The notes under the pieces were generated by a model. The model searched no databases and was not told where the DNA came from. It saw nothing but the letters and a program-made list of their open reading frames with translations. Shown here piece after piece: positions 8,740 to 17,398 of a stretch of 64,000 nt of DNA (position 1 is the first letter of the stretch; every line of letters begins with the position of its first letter). A program made the translations under genes and the position numbers. The DNA comes from Candidatus Obscuribacterales bacterium (GTDB lineage: Bacteria > Cyanobacteriota > Vampirovibrionia > Obscuribacterales > Obscuribacteraceae), in the NCBI GenBank assembly GCA_020050835.1, contig JAGVKB010000049.1, positions 62,001 through 126,000 on the forward strand, in the 5' to 3' direction.

Positions 8740-9852
8740 TTATTTCGCGCCGGTCACCGGCGGATTGTCCGGCGGCGGCGGAATGATGCTGCCACTGTCT
8801 GCAGTGTCAGGTTGCGAAACCGTCGCTGCGCTGCTCGAAGCTGCCGGCGAGAACAAAGACGGCAACTCGAATCCACCGACGCGCGGGTCGGGCGGAAAGC
8901 GGTTGAGGTCTCTGTGCAAGCGGCAGACATAGCTGGTGTCAGTCGGGCTGTTGAACCAGCGCACTCCCAGAGCGAGCTGAGGCGGAATGAACTCAGCCGG
9001 GATGTTCTGGAGGGCAACCACCCAGGCCTGCTCGCGCAGATTCAGGCGTCGTCCGATTCGAGATTCGAGTTGGCGGACAGCTCCCTGCAGCACCTGAAAG
9101 GCTGCCTTATGCTCGCCGTATGTGAACTCAAAACCCATCCGGTCGATGAAGAACATCGCCACGTTGTAGAAGCCGCAGACGGCGTCCATGCGATGGTATT
9201 GGTGTGCAGTCAACAGCTCGCCGGCTTTGTCGACGAAATGCTGAGCGACGCCCTTCATCGATGGAGACGGCTGCCAGGGAGCCATATTGCTGGCTTCGAA
9301 CGCACGCGTCCAGAGGCGGAAAAACTTCTCCGGCTCGAAATGCTTGTAGACATACTCGTCGTACCTGACGATGAAGTCTCGCATCTCATTGGCGGGCAGA
9401 TACCGCTCCGGGTCGTAGCAGTAGATGCTCAGCTCGGCCGCTCTGAAAACCGGGTGGGGCGCTCGATTGGTGGCTTCGTGGGTGTTGGGGAAAGGACAGA
9501 GCGGAGAGCTGGCGGGGGTGCCGTCCAGCAGTCTGTCTCGCAAGGCGCAGCGCAGGACTTTGCGCTCACCGTCGGCGCCCTGGTGGAAGACTTCGGACAA
9601 CAGTTCCAGACCGTCACGTTGGATGATCAGTCTGCCGGTGGGAAAGGAGAAGACCTTGGTCTCGATGAAGTCGACGAAAGTAACGGTTGGAGCGACGCTT
9701 ACCGAAGCGCCAGCTTCATCAAGATACCGAAGGTCTCCGCCGATGACTGTCGGATTCGACAGGCGCAGCTTACGAAAGACGTCCGGGTGCACAAGCCGCT
9801 GTACGACATCACCGTCGGTGATGGCCATCAGCGGAGCGTTGTATTTGAACAC
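8740..9852 (-). CDS. conserved-looking hypothetical protein
   Basis: I prefer the GTG at 9852, because GGAGG (9859-9863) stands six bases upstream of it. A longer frame reaches an ATG at 9870 and a TTG at 9894, with poorer ribosome sites. From 9852 the protein has 370 residues. The N-terminal third is beta-rich (VFKYNAPLMAITDGDVV and similar), the middle is helical and rich in aromatic residues, and the last 40 residues are low-complexity Ala/Ser/Pro ending in PPPPDNPP. There is no signal peptide or membrane helix and I recognise no family. A 397-residue frame on the opposite strand covers the same bases but is Arg/Glu/Gln-rich with no hydrophobic core, and I treat it as a shadow. Confidence 0.6.
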   Translation of the reverse strand: MFKYNAPLMAITDGDVVQRLVHPDVFRKLRLSNPTVIGGDLRYLDEAGASVSVAPTVTFVDFIETKVFSFPTGRLIIQRDGLELLSEVFHQGADGERKVLRCALRDRLLDGTPASSPLCPFPNTHEATNRAPHPVFRAAELSIYCYDPERYLPANEMRDFIVRYDEYVYKHFEPEKFFRLWTRAFEASNMAPWQPSPSMKGVAQHFVDKAGELLTAHQYHRMDAVCGFYNVAMFFIDRMGFEFTYGEHKAAFQVLQGAVRQLESRIGRRLNLREQAWVVALQNIPAEFIPPQLALGVRWFNSPTDTSYVCRLHRDLNRFPPDPRVGGFELPSLFSPAASSSAATVSQPDTADSGSIIPPPPDNPPVTGAK

Positions 9853-10961
9853 TGGATACCTCCATTCCATGGCTAAGTGGGCCCGCGACTGCAAGGTGGC
9901 GGACCCGGTCTGGGCGATATGCGGGTTTACTGAAGCTTCACAGGAAGCCGAACAAACACCATCTCCCGATTGGGAGTTGAGCCGATGCAGGAAAGTGCAT
10001 ACCGGTGCCGATCTGCTTGTTGGGTTGTCGGTCGCCTTGTTTGGGAAGGAGCAATAAATCAGGTATTCAGGCTACTTAACAGGCTCTTTCAAAGGCAATA
10101 TTCAAGAAGTTCTTTGCAGCCGTAATCTCAATCGCCGCATGTACTTGGACCGAGTCAACCGCCTCCCAAAAAAACGGAATTTCCGGGCAATTTTTCGGGT
10201 AGACGGGATTATTGCCAGCTTGGCTTCGACTGGATTCTTATCAAGAAGTAATATGTTGGTACTGTGCTAGCTATCGTAAGAGCAGCGTTGAATATCTAGT
10301 GTTTCGGCCTACGGTCTGCCTGCGTATATGGATGATCGAGACAGGCGGTGGTGCTATTTCAACCGCGCCTTCAACAACGGCAGCATCGATCGCCGAATCC
10401 GCATGCAGAAGCCACGGCCGTGCGCATTCTGCAGCGCAGCCAGCTTAATCGACCCGGTGAACGCCGGCTGGAGGCAAAGCTGCCGACTGCAGCAATTGCA
10501 AGGCGGTCTCCTCTTCGGTTGGCTCCAAAAGCTCGATTGACATGCCGCAGATTGCCGCCGACAAACCGGGAGGAGTTGGCGTCGGTCTAATCTTGACTGT
10601 CGCCTTCAGGGCACGGTCGGCAGCAAGCACCTGGAAAAGAGTATCGAATGTAAGGATCAGTCTGGACACCGGCCGCTCCTGCCAGCGCTCCGGCGCGATT
10701 GCGTTGTGCGTGCTGCTGAGCCGGTAGCTGCACACATTACTGGCACCGCTACGGCGCACGTTCTTGCCCGCAAAGGAACGTGCGGTTGTAAGGGGATGCA
10801 GGCATTTGCCTGCGCAGGCTCAATCAGCCAGTTTCGAAGCATAGTTTTTGCCGGCGGTTAACGCAATTCCAACATGGGTATGACAATATAGAAGTGTACT
10901 CGTCAATCAGCCAATTAGTTCGATGGGCACTTGACTTCGCTGTGTTATACTCGGGGGACTT
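9853..10961. other. about 1.1 kb with little coding evidence
   Basis: Apart from the weak minus-strand candidate at 10445-10759, I see no convincing gene, RNA or repeat here. Several short frames exist on both strands, but their translations are Arg/Ser/Cys-rich and lack ribosome sites. This is unusually empty for a window this dense and may be decayed sequence or a long regulatory region. Confidence 0.5.
10445..10759 (-). CDS. possible small protein, faint PilZ-like features
   Basis: A 104-codon frame from a GTG at 10759. It contains ERPVSRL, which fits the RxxxR opening of PilZ domains, and a late GMSIELLEPTEEE stretch resembling the GxxF/E closing strand of that fold. The DxSxxG motif expected between them is absent, so if it was PilZ it is shortened or degraded. 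There is no clear ribosome site. Reported only because it is the best coding candidate in an otherwise empty kilobase. Confidence 0.3.
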   Translation of the reverse strand: MRRSGASNVCSYRLSSTHNAIAPERWQERPVSRLILTFDTLFQVLAADRALKATVKIRPTPTPPGLSAAICGMSIELLEPTEEETALQLLQSAALPPAGVHRVD

Positions 10962-11201
10962 ATGCAATATTTACTCTGCCCACGATGCAAGTTTAGAGTC
11001 CCGAGCAACCGGCAGCTGTGTTCGACTTGCGGCAACAAAATTGCAGCGATCAATGCGCCGCGTGCCGTCAACAGCGATCAGCTCGTCAGCACGGAAGTCG
11101 TTCAGAAACAAGGTTTTTGGCATCAGTGGCTGGGACTTGCTGGCTCCGAGCAGGAACATAAAGATTCCAGTCACGACGGACCGGCGCTCGGCGAAACTTA
11201 G
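10962..11201 (+). CDS. small zinc-ribbon protein
   Basis: This 79-residue protein opens with CPRCKFRVPSNRQLCSTCGNK, a two-CxxC zinc ribbon at residues 6-23, followed by a polar tail with FWHQWLGL. A GGGGG run seven bases before the ATG can act as ribosome site. It is convergent with the lytic transglycosylase gene, 15 bases apart. Such single-ribbon proteins are common and have no assignable function. Confidence 0.6.
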   Translation: MQYLLCPRCKFRVPSNRQLCSTCGNKIAAINAPRAVNSDQLVSTEVVQKQGFWHQWLGLAGSEQEHKDSSHDGPALGET

Positions 11202-11216
11202 AAAGGCTCTTAATAG

Positions 11217-13619
11217 TCAGCGCTTGCTGGCGTTTGACTGATAGATAGCTTGATAATTCCAATAGCTGCCGAACACCTTGCGTACATAGTCGCGAGTCTC
11301 CTTGAACGGAATCCCTTCGACGAAGGTGTCCCAGTCGGTCGCTCCTTGCCTTCTCATGCGCGATACCCAGGCGCTGACTGCGTTTGGCCCGCCATTGTAA
11401 CTCGCGACCCCGAGCATCGCGGCATTCGGACCGGACGACTGGTTGCGCTTCACGACATAGGACAGGTAATTGATTCCGAGCGCCAGATTGTTCTCAGGCT
11501 TGTAGATGTCGGCATTGCTCGCCAAGTTGATGCCGACCCGTTTGGCGATACCATAGGCAGTGCCAGGCAACAATTGCATCAAGCCAAGCGCATTCGAGCT
11601 GCTCAGAGCCAGCGGGTTATAGCGCGACTCCTCGCGAATCAGCGCATGCACCAAAAGCGGATCTAGAGAGACCTTGCCGGCTTCCTGGGCGACAGTCTCG
11701 GCATAGAGCAATGGATAGGCTAATTGCCAGCGACCGGCTCTTTCGGGCTTGCCGGCGAGCTGTACGCCGGCGGCGTTGATGGCATCAAGCGGCAGATTTT
11801 CCATCGCCAAGAGAAAAGATCTGGCGGTCGCGTTGGCGCCGGGCGGCAGGAGCTCCAGGGCCTCTTCCCATTGATGCAACTTGATCAAGATGGTAACTGT
11901 CGGTCCGACCTTCTGTTCGAGCTGCTCGTAAGTCACCAGTTCGGGCGGCTTGGGCCAGGTCCAGCGGCTCTCCGGATGCTTGCGGGCCGGTGCGGTTGCC
12001 CAGCCACTGTCTTTGCCGCCGCGCAGTGCTTGCAGCCGGTGGTGCGCGCGCCAGCCGTAGTAAGTAGCGGCGTAGCTGCTCGCGGCCTTTTTATACGCGG
12101 CAACTGCTGCTTCCCTCCGGCTCAAACGCTCGTTCAACTTGCCGATCCAGTAGGCAAAACGAGGAGCTGGACGTGTCTTGGCGTACCGACTTTCAGCGGC
12201 TTCGGCTTGAGCGAGGGCGGCGCCGAGCTTGCCGTGTTGAACTTGATCCCAGAACGTCCACCAAGATGCTTCCGGTGCGTAATCGGACTGTGGGTACTTC
12301 GTAAGGAGTTCGCGGTAGTACTCGACTGATTGTGGTGGATCGCAGCGGATGGCGAGGTTCCAGAGAGCGAGGTCGGCATATCGCTTGCTTTGCGCCAGGA
12401 TGGTCTTCCAGACCGCTACCGCTTCATCGTGCGAGAGCAGCTGGCAGAGTGTGCGCGCCGCTGCCGGCAGTGAATTTTCTGAAGAATGAGCGGAGATACC
12501 GGCGCGCAGCGCTTGCTTTGCATCGTCGGTGCGATTTAGTTTCAGCAGGCAGACCGCTCGGTCATACCAATGCGCGGGAGTCTGTGATTTCGTCCACTCC
12601 TCTAGAGCGGCTTGCCATTCACCATGAACGAAATGCACTTGGCCGAAAAGAACTCTGTCGGCAGCGGTCGGCGTATAGTCCTTCAAAGCTGCTAACTCGA
12701 CCAGGATATTGCGAGCGAAGTGTCCGTCCGGGCTGGCTTTTAGATACTCCCTGTACAGCGCCAACGCCTGGTCATGCTCGGTGGGCTCCGCTGCGTGCAT
12801 CTCCGCTAAATAGAAAGCCGAGCCGAGCGCATAATTGCTGCGCGGAAACTTCTGCCTCAGCTCGCTGAACGCTTCTCTTGCTCTGACCTTTTCATTTCCA
12901 CGCAAGAATGACTGGGCAAGCCCGTATTCGGCGCTCGCTCTCGACTCGTCCGATTGAGTCAGAGCCAAGATGTCGCTCAGCGCTTTACGTACGACTTTCT
13001 CTTGTCCGAGCATGGTTGCGCACTCAGCGCTATGCAGCAGGCAGCGCTCTTTGAGTGCAGATACCTGCTCGGCCTCGGCATAAAGCGACAGCGCTGCTTC
13101 GGGATCGGGATTAGCCGGAGCCTTCTGCAAGCTTCGAGCCAGCACGTAGGCGGCTTCGCGCCTGGTCTCTTCGCTGGTTCCGGCGGCCGAGATGGTTGCA
13201 CTGAGCTGTGCCTGCAACTCTTCGGGCGAAAGCCGGCCGATGTTTTCTAGAGTCTGCTGAAAAGGCATCGGGGAGCCGGCGCGCACCTTAAGCAGATTGA
13301 GTGGTGAGCCGCCGGACTGATCCTTGCCGGCGCAACCACAAGAAAGGCAGGCGACAGCGAGCGCTCCGGCCGTCAGAACCCGGGAGACGCTCCGCCTGCT
13401 GCTTAAGCTTGCCTGGAGGGCGGTGGAAGGTTTGGTGGGCAGAATTGAGCTGCCCGAATCAGGCTCCGAAGCTGTCGGAACCCGGTTATTGCCCGGATGA
13501 TGGCGGAATTTGAGCAAAGTCTTCCGGAGCAAGGGGCTAGACTCAAAAATGCTAGCATAGCAAAGGCGCCTTTCGCCGCGCCGGCAAGGGGGCGTAAAGC
13601 CCGCCCGGCCTAAGGGCAT
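11217..13619 (-). CDS. soluble-lytic-transglycosylase-like lipoprotein with TPR array
   Basis: This frame of up to 800 residues has an N-terminal hydrophobic segment ending in LSCGCAGK (about residues 85-102, lipoprotein-like but a non-canonical lipobox). About 500 residues of TPR/superhelical repeats follow, then a C-terminal SLT domain with the catalytic Glu664 in REESRYNP, the GLMQLLPGTA motif, and SYNGGPNAV. Slt enzymes cleave peptidoglycan to anhydromuropeptides in the periplasm. The start is uncertain. The ATG at 13619 leaves only five bases to the divergent gene at 13625 and gives a long basic leader, so TTG codons at 13532 or 13517 are plausible starts. Confidence 0.88.
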   Translation of the reverse strand: MPLGRAGFTPPCRRGERRLCYASIFESSPLLRKTLLKFRHHPGNNRVPTASEPDSGSSILPTKPSTALQASLSSRRSVSRVLTAGALAVACLSCGCAGKDQSGGSPLNLLKVRAGSPMPFQQTLENIGRLSPEELQAQLSATISAAGTSEETRREAAYVLARSLQKAPANPDPEAALSLYAEAEQVSALKERCLLHSAECATMLGQEKVVRKALSDILALTQSDESRASAEYGLAQSFLRGNEKVRAREAFSELRQKFPRSNYALGSAFYLAEMHAAEPTEHDQALALYREYLKASPDGHFARNILVELAALKDYTPTAADRVLFGQVHFVHGEWQAALEEWTKSQTPAHWYDRAVCLLKLNRTDDAKQALRAGISAHSSENSLPAAARTLCQLLSHDEAVAVWKTILAQSKRYADLALWNLAIRCDPPQSVEYYRELLTKYPQSDYAPEASWWTFWDQVQHGKLGAALAQAEAAESRYAKTRPAPRFAYWIGKLNERLSRREAAVAAYKKAASSYAATYYGWRAHHRLQALRGGKDSGWATAPARKHPESRWTWPKPPELVTYEQLEQKVGPTVTILIKLHQWEEALELLPPGANATARSFLLAMENLPLDAINAAGVQLAGKPERAGRWQLAYPLLYAETVAQEAGKVSLDPLLVHALIREESRYNPLALSSSNALGLMQLLPGTAYGIAKRVGINLASNADIYKPENNLALGINYLSYVVKRNQSSGPNAAMLGVASYNGGPNAVSAWVSRMRRQGATDWDTFVEGIPFKETRDYVRKVFGSYWNYQAIYQSNASKR

Positions 13620-13624
13620 GCAAA

Positions 13625-14788
13625 ATGACGATTTACTTTGACAACGCTGCCACCACTTACCCTAAGCCGGAAGAGGTTTATCAGGCACAGGACAGGTACT
13701 TTCGGTCTTGCGCCAACCCTGGCCGCGGCGCCTACCAGTTGTCACTCGATTCGGCTGGCGTGATTTTCGACACCCGCCTGAAATTGGCTGGCTTCCTCGG
13801 TGTAAGTGACGCCTCGCGCCTGGTTTTCACCGGCGGTTGCACGCTCTCTCTCAATCTGGCGCTGAAGGGAATGACCTGGCAGAGAGGTGATGTTGTCGTT
13901 ACTTCGGCCCTGGAGCACAATGCGGTGATGCGACCGCTCCGGCAGCTTGAGCGAGACAATGGCATTCGAGTCGTTATTTTGCCCTATGCCGACGGTTCGG
14001 TGATTGACCGCGATCGGCTAGCGCAGGCGCTCAAGCGCGAACGTCCGAAATTGTGTGCGCTGGCTGAGGCCAGCAACGTTACCGGCGATCTGCTCGACCT
14101 GGCTGCGGTAGCCGATGTCTGCCGCAGCCAGCGCGTACCGCTTCTGGTTGATGCAGCGCAGTCGGCTGGTTGTGTAAGGTCTCGCATCGAGGAGCTCGGG
14201 GTCAGCATCTGGTGTGCTCCCGGTCACAAAGGACTGCTGGGTGCACCCGGCGTCGGATTGCTTTATGTCTCTCCGCAAGTCGAGTTGACGCCGCTGGTTG
14301 CCGGTGGCACCGGATCGGGTTCGGAAGAGCTTTCAATGCCGAAGTGCTTCCCCGATCGGCTCGAGTCCGGCACGCTTGCCGGCCCGGCGATCGCCGGCTT
14401 AAGTGCGGCAGTGGATTTCCTCATCGAGCGCGGTCCGGACAATATCGCCCGGCACGAGCGCGAGCTTGCCGCGCAGTTTATAGCCTGGGCGGCTGAAAGA
14501 CCTTATATTCAATTGTATGGACCGGGCGCCTATGCCGAGAGGCGCACCGGCATAGTGTCGTTTTCAATGCGGGGGATAACGCCGGACCGGGTAGCCGATC
14601 TCTTGAATCGAAACTTTGATATTGCGGTGCGCGCCGGTCTTCATTGTGCAGCAGTCGCTCATCAAACGCTCGGTACTGTGGCGACCGGACTCGTGCGCGT
14701 GAGCTTCGGTCCGTTCAACAAGCAAAGCGAAGTCGGCGCGCTTTTGAGCGCGTTGGAGTCCATAGCTGTCAGCAGCGCGAAGATTTGA
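13625..14788 (+). CDS. cysteine desulfurase family protein (class V aminotransferase)
   Basis: This 387-residue PLP enzyme shows DNAATTYPKP at the N-terminus, the ALEHNA motif, PLP-binding Lys202 in APGHKGLLG, and catalytic Cys341 in RAGLHCA. This arrangement fits the SufS/CsdA-like branch often annotated as an aminotransferase V cysteine desulfurase family protein rather than IscS. It would mobilise cysteine sulfur for Fe-S clusters or thiolation. No suf or isc partner is adjacent, so its sulfur acceptor is unknown. AAGGG lies eight bases before the ATG. It is divergent from the transglycosylase gene with essentially no gap. Confidence 0.85.
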   Translation: MTIYFDNAATTYPKPEEVYQAQDRYFRSCANPGRGAYQLSLDSAGVIFDTRLKLAGFLGVSDASRLVFTGGCTLSLNLALKGMTWQRGDVVVTSALEHNAVMRPLRQLERDNGIRVVILPYADGSVIDRDRLAQALKRERPKLCALAEASNVTGDLLDLAAVADVCRSQRVPLLVDAAQSAGCVRSRIEELGVSIWCAPGHKGLLGAPGVGLLYVSPQVELTPLVAGGTGSGSEELSMPKCFPDRLESGTLAGPAIAGLSAAVDFLIERGPDNIARHERELAAQFIAWAAERPYIQLYGPGAYAERRTGIVSFSMRGITPDRVADLLNRNFDIAVRAGLHCAAVAHQTLGTVATGLVRVSFGPFNKQSEVGALLSALESIAVSSAKI

Positions 14789-14895
14789 GCTCCGGCACCA
14801 GGATTTAATACCGCTCGCCGAAGACCATAATATACTCAAAGGCCTTGAAGTTAGTTCGGTGACAGGCAAGGGTATGCTGACTTAAGGGGGTTTCC

Positions 14896-16155
14896 ATGAG
14901 CACCATTACATTGACGCAGGATGCTGTCACTACCTATGCGCAGAGCGCTATTGAACAGCTCAAGGGGATGCAGTCGGTAATCGACCCCGATCTGCTCGAC
15001 GCGATTACCCGCTCGAAGCGGGAGATTATCGTGGAGGTTCCGTTGCGTCGTGACAACGGTAAGTATGAGACCTTTCGGGGGTACCGTGTGCAGCACAATG
15101 ATGCGCGCGGACCTTTCAAGGGCGGCTTACGCTTTCATCCGACGGTCGATCTCAAGGAAGCGCGCACGTTAGCGCACTTGATGAGCTTGAAGACGGCGGT
15201 CGTCAATATCCCTTTTGGGGGCGGCAAGGGTGGTATCGCCTGTGATCCCAAGCAGCTGAGCGCGAGAGAGTTGGAGGTCCTGACCCGCAACTTTACCAAT
15301 CTGCTGGGAGACAATATCGGTCCGCTGATTGATATTCCCGCTCCCGATGTCAATACGAATGCGCAGGTGATGGCTTGGATCGTCGACGAATACTCCAAGA
15401 AACGCGGGCAATGCTGGGGTGTGGTGACCGGCAAGCCGCTCGAGCTCGGCGGCTCGGTCGGGCGGGATGAAGCCACCGGCCGTGGAGTCATGCTCGCGAC
15501 GCGCGAGGCGGCCAAAGAACGCGGCATCGATCTGAGCAAGGCCAAAGTGGTCTTTCAAGGATTCGGCAACGTGGCATCTTTTGGAGCCAGGCTGATTGAG
15601 CAGGATTTGGGCGGCAAGATAGTCGGTCTGTCCAGCTCGCAAGGTGCCATTTACAACCCAGGCGGGATCGATCTCGACGCCGCCTGGGAGTACTACCGTG
15701 AGAATCGGGGACTGAAAGGTTTCGGTGGAGTCGAGTGGATGACTAATGAAGAGCTCCTGGTTCAAGATTGCGACATCCTGGTGCCATCGGCTCTGGGCGA
15801 CGCCATCAATGTCAAGAATGCCCGGAGCATCAAGGCGAAAATCGTCGTCGAAGGAGCCAATGATTGCACACAAGCCGATGCGGACAAGATTCTGGCTGAC
15901 CGTGACGTGTTTGTGGTGCCGGACATTTTGGCTAACGCCGGAGGGGTGATCGTCTCTTACTTTGAATGGGTGCAGAACCTCAACAATCATTACTGGGGCA
16001 TTGATCAAGTTCGCCAAGAACTCGAAAGAATCGTCGTGACTGCCTACCGTAATGTCTCTGCGGTCTCGAAAGATCGCCGCTTGACGATGCGCCTGGCTGC
16101 TTATTCCGTCGCGATGGAGAGAATCGCCCGAGCCATGATCCTGCGAGGCGTCTGA
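14896..16155 (+). CDS. gdhA: Glu/Leu/Phe/Val dehydrogenase (glutamate dehydrogenase)
   Basis: This 419-residue enzyme has PFKGGLRFHP, LK99TAVVNIPFGGGK111GG with the catalytic and substrate-binding lysines, Asp151 in PAPDVNT, and a C-terminal Rossmann domain containing VVFQGFGNVAS. It interconverts glutamate and 2-oxoglutarate plus ammonia using NAD(P). Length and motifs match the 410-430 residue hexameric GDHs. AAGGGGG lies six bases before the ATG. A TATACT hexamer at 14831-14836 could be its -10, but no good -35 stands at the right distance. It is a single gene unless it continues into 16206. Confidence 0.92.
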   Translation: MSTITLTQDAVTTYAQSAIEQLKGMQSVIDPDLLDAITRSKREIIVEVPLRRDNGKYETFRGYRVQHNDARGPFKGGLRFHPTVDLKEARTLAHLMSLKTAVVNIPFGGGKGGIACDPKQLSARELEVLTRNFTNLLGDNIGPLIDIPAPDVNTNAQVMAWIVDEYSKKRGQCWGVVTGKPLELGGSVGRDEATGRGVMLATREAAKERGIDLSKAKVVFQGFGNVASFGARLIEQDLGGKIVGLSSSQGAIYNPGGIDLDAAWEYYRENRGLKGFGGVEWMTNEELLVQDCDILVPSALGDAINVKNARSIKAKIVVEGANDCTQADADKILADRDVFVVPDILANAGGVIVSYFEWVQNLNNHYWGIDQVRQELERIVVTAYRNVSAVSKDRRLTMRLAAYSVAMERIARAMILRGV

Positions 16156-16205
16156 GCATAATCCGGCGAAATATAGTCTGGCTACTGTTTGCCGTTCTTG
16201 CTCCG

Positions 16206-17378
16206 GTGATACCAGCTGTTATGATCGCTGCGTCGCAAACTTCGTTTGCCCATATTAGTGACTTGCCGGAGTATTACGCTGCGTCAAAAATGGCTGCCTC
16301 GAGTCGTGGCGCCGGCATTTACCGCTTGGATCAACTCGGCTCTGAGCAGCAGAAGTTGTTTCCCGCGATGGGTGAGCGCGCGGTCGGATTTTATGTTCCG
16401 CCGCCGGCCCTCGTCTGGCTGTTGCCACTATCAGTGGTGCCGCTCAGCATCGTTCCTGCCTTTTGGTCGACCTTGTTGGTGGCCGCCTTGATCGCGGCGA
16501 TCGCCATTCTGTCCCGCCTGTTTCAGCTCAATCTCGTCCAAAGTTTGGCCATCTGGTCGGTAGCGGCAATCTCTGGTCCGCTTTATGAGTCTATCCGAAT
16601 CGGTCAGCCGGCACCACTGCTGCTGCTGGCGCTCTGTGCAGCGGTAGCGGCATTGAGAGCAGACCGCTGTCTGCTGGCCGCTCTGGCGATGAGCTTCCTG
16701 TTTATAAAGCCGCAGGAGCTTTTGCCCTTCCTGGTCTATTTGGCCGGTGCGCGGCGTTATCGTCCACTTGCCGCGCTACTCGGCATTGCCGGCGTGTTCG
16801 TCGCTTTCTCCCTCTTGGCGGTCGGAGTGGAAGGATACACTAACTACTTTCAGCTGCTTTTTGACTCAGTCGGCAACACCGCCAATATGCAGCCGGAGTT
16901 GACGCCGACATTGCGAGGGCAGCTGCTCCGGCTTCTGCCGGGAAGTAAGTGGTTAGCGACGGGCGGAAGCTCGCTGGCGTGCCTGGCCGTTCTGGCTTTC
17001 ATCTGGCTGTCTGGTCGCCGCTATGCGCGTTACAGGCAATGGCTGGAAATCGGGCTGGTAATAGCGGTTCCAGCCGGACTGGTCTCGGCGCTGCACTGTC
17101 ATGACTATGACCTTTTGCTTTTGATACCAGTGGTAGTGGCGGTTTTCAAGCTGAATCTGCTCGCCACAGTGCCGGAAGCCGTCAAGCTCCTAATCATCGC
17201 CGGTTCGACCATGCTATTGCTGCCGCTCTACAAGTACATTCACTACGACTATCTGCTGGCCGGAGGTCCTTTTAATCCGATTTTCGCTATCTTGCTTGTA
17301 GCTGCTGTCGGGCTGCCGTTTCTCGTGCATAACTCGCGGCTCGAGCTCTTGCTGGACGAAAAGGACGATGCAGTCTAA
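16206..17378 (+). CDS. GT87-like (DUF2029) multipass glycosyltransferase
   Basis: From the GTG at 16206 this is a 390-residue multipass protein with the family's first-loop pattern (LPEYYAASKMAASSRGAGIYRLD, then FYVPPPALVWLLPLS). The open frame continues upstream and encodes more of the first membrane helix (NIVWLLFAVLAPVIP), so the true start is probably earlier. A CTG at 16152 would overlap the gdhA stop. About ten helices; the acidic DYDLLLL segment near the C-terminus is shared with the paralogue at 25953. Probably a polyprenyl-linked sugar transferase acting at the outer face; substrate unknown. Confidence 0.7.
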   Translation: MIPAVMIAASQTSFAHISDLPEYYAASKMAASSRGAGIYRLDQLGSEQQKLFPAMGERAVGFYVPPPALVWLLPLSVVPLSIVPAFWSTLLVAALIAAIAILSRLFQLNLVQSLAIWSVAAISGPLYESIRIGQPAPLLLLALCAAVAALRADRCLLAALAMSFLFIKPQELLPFLVYLAGARRYRPLAALLGIAGVFVAFSLLAVGVEGYTNYFQLLFDSVGNTANMQPELTPTLRGQLLRLLPGSKWLATGGSSLACLAVLAFIWLSGRRYARYRQWLEIGLVIAVPAGLVSALHCHDYDLLLLIPVVVAVFKLNLLATVPEAVKLLIIAGSTMLLLPLYKYIHYDYLLAGGPFNPIFAILLVAAVGLPFLVHNSRLELLLDEKDDAV

Positions 17379-17398
17379 AGAGAGTTCGAAAGGAAAGG

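Noticed and set aside
8683-9876. 397-codon plus-strand frame opposite the 8740-9852 gene
   Set aside because: Translation is Arg/Glu/Gln-rich without hydrophobic core, no convincing ribosome site; the minus-strand frame has GGAGG six bases before GTG 9852 and a protein-like composition.
12332-12868. 178-codon plus-strand frame inside the lytic transglycosylase gene
   Set aside because: Antisense to the TPR region of a well-supported gene; composition typical of a shadow.
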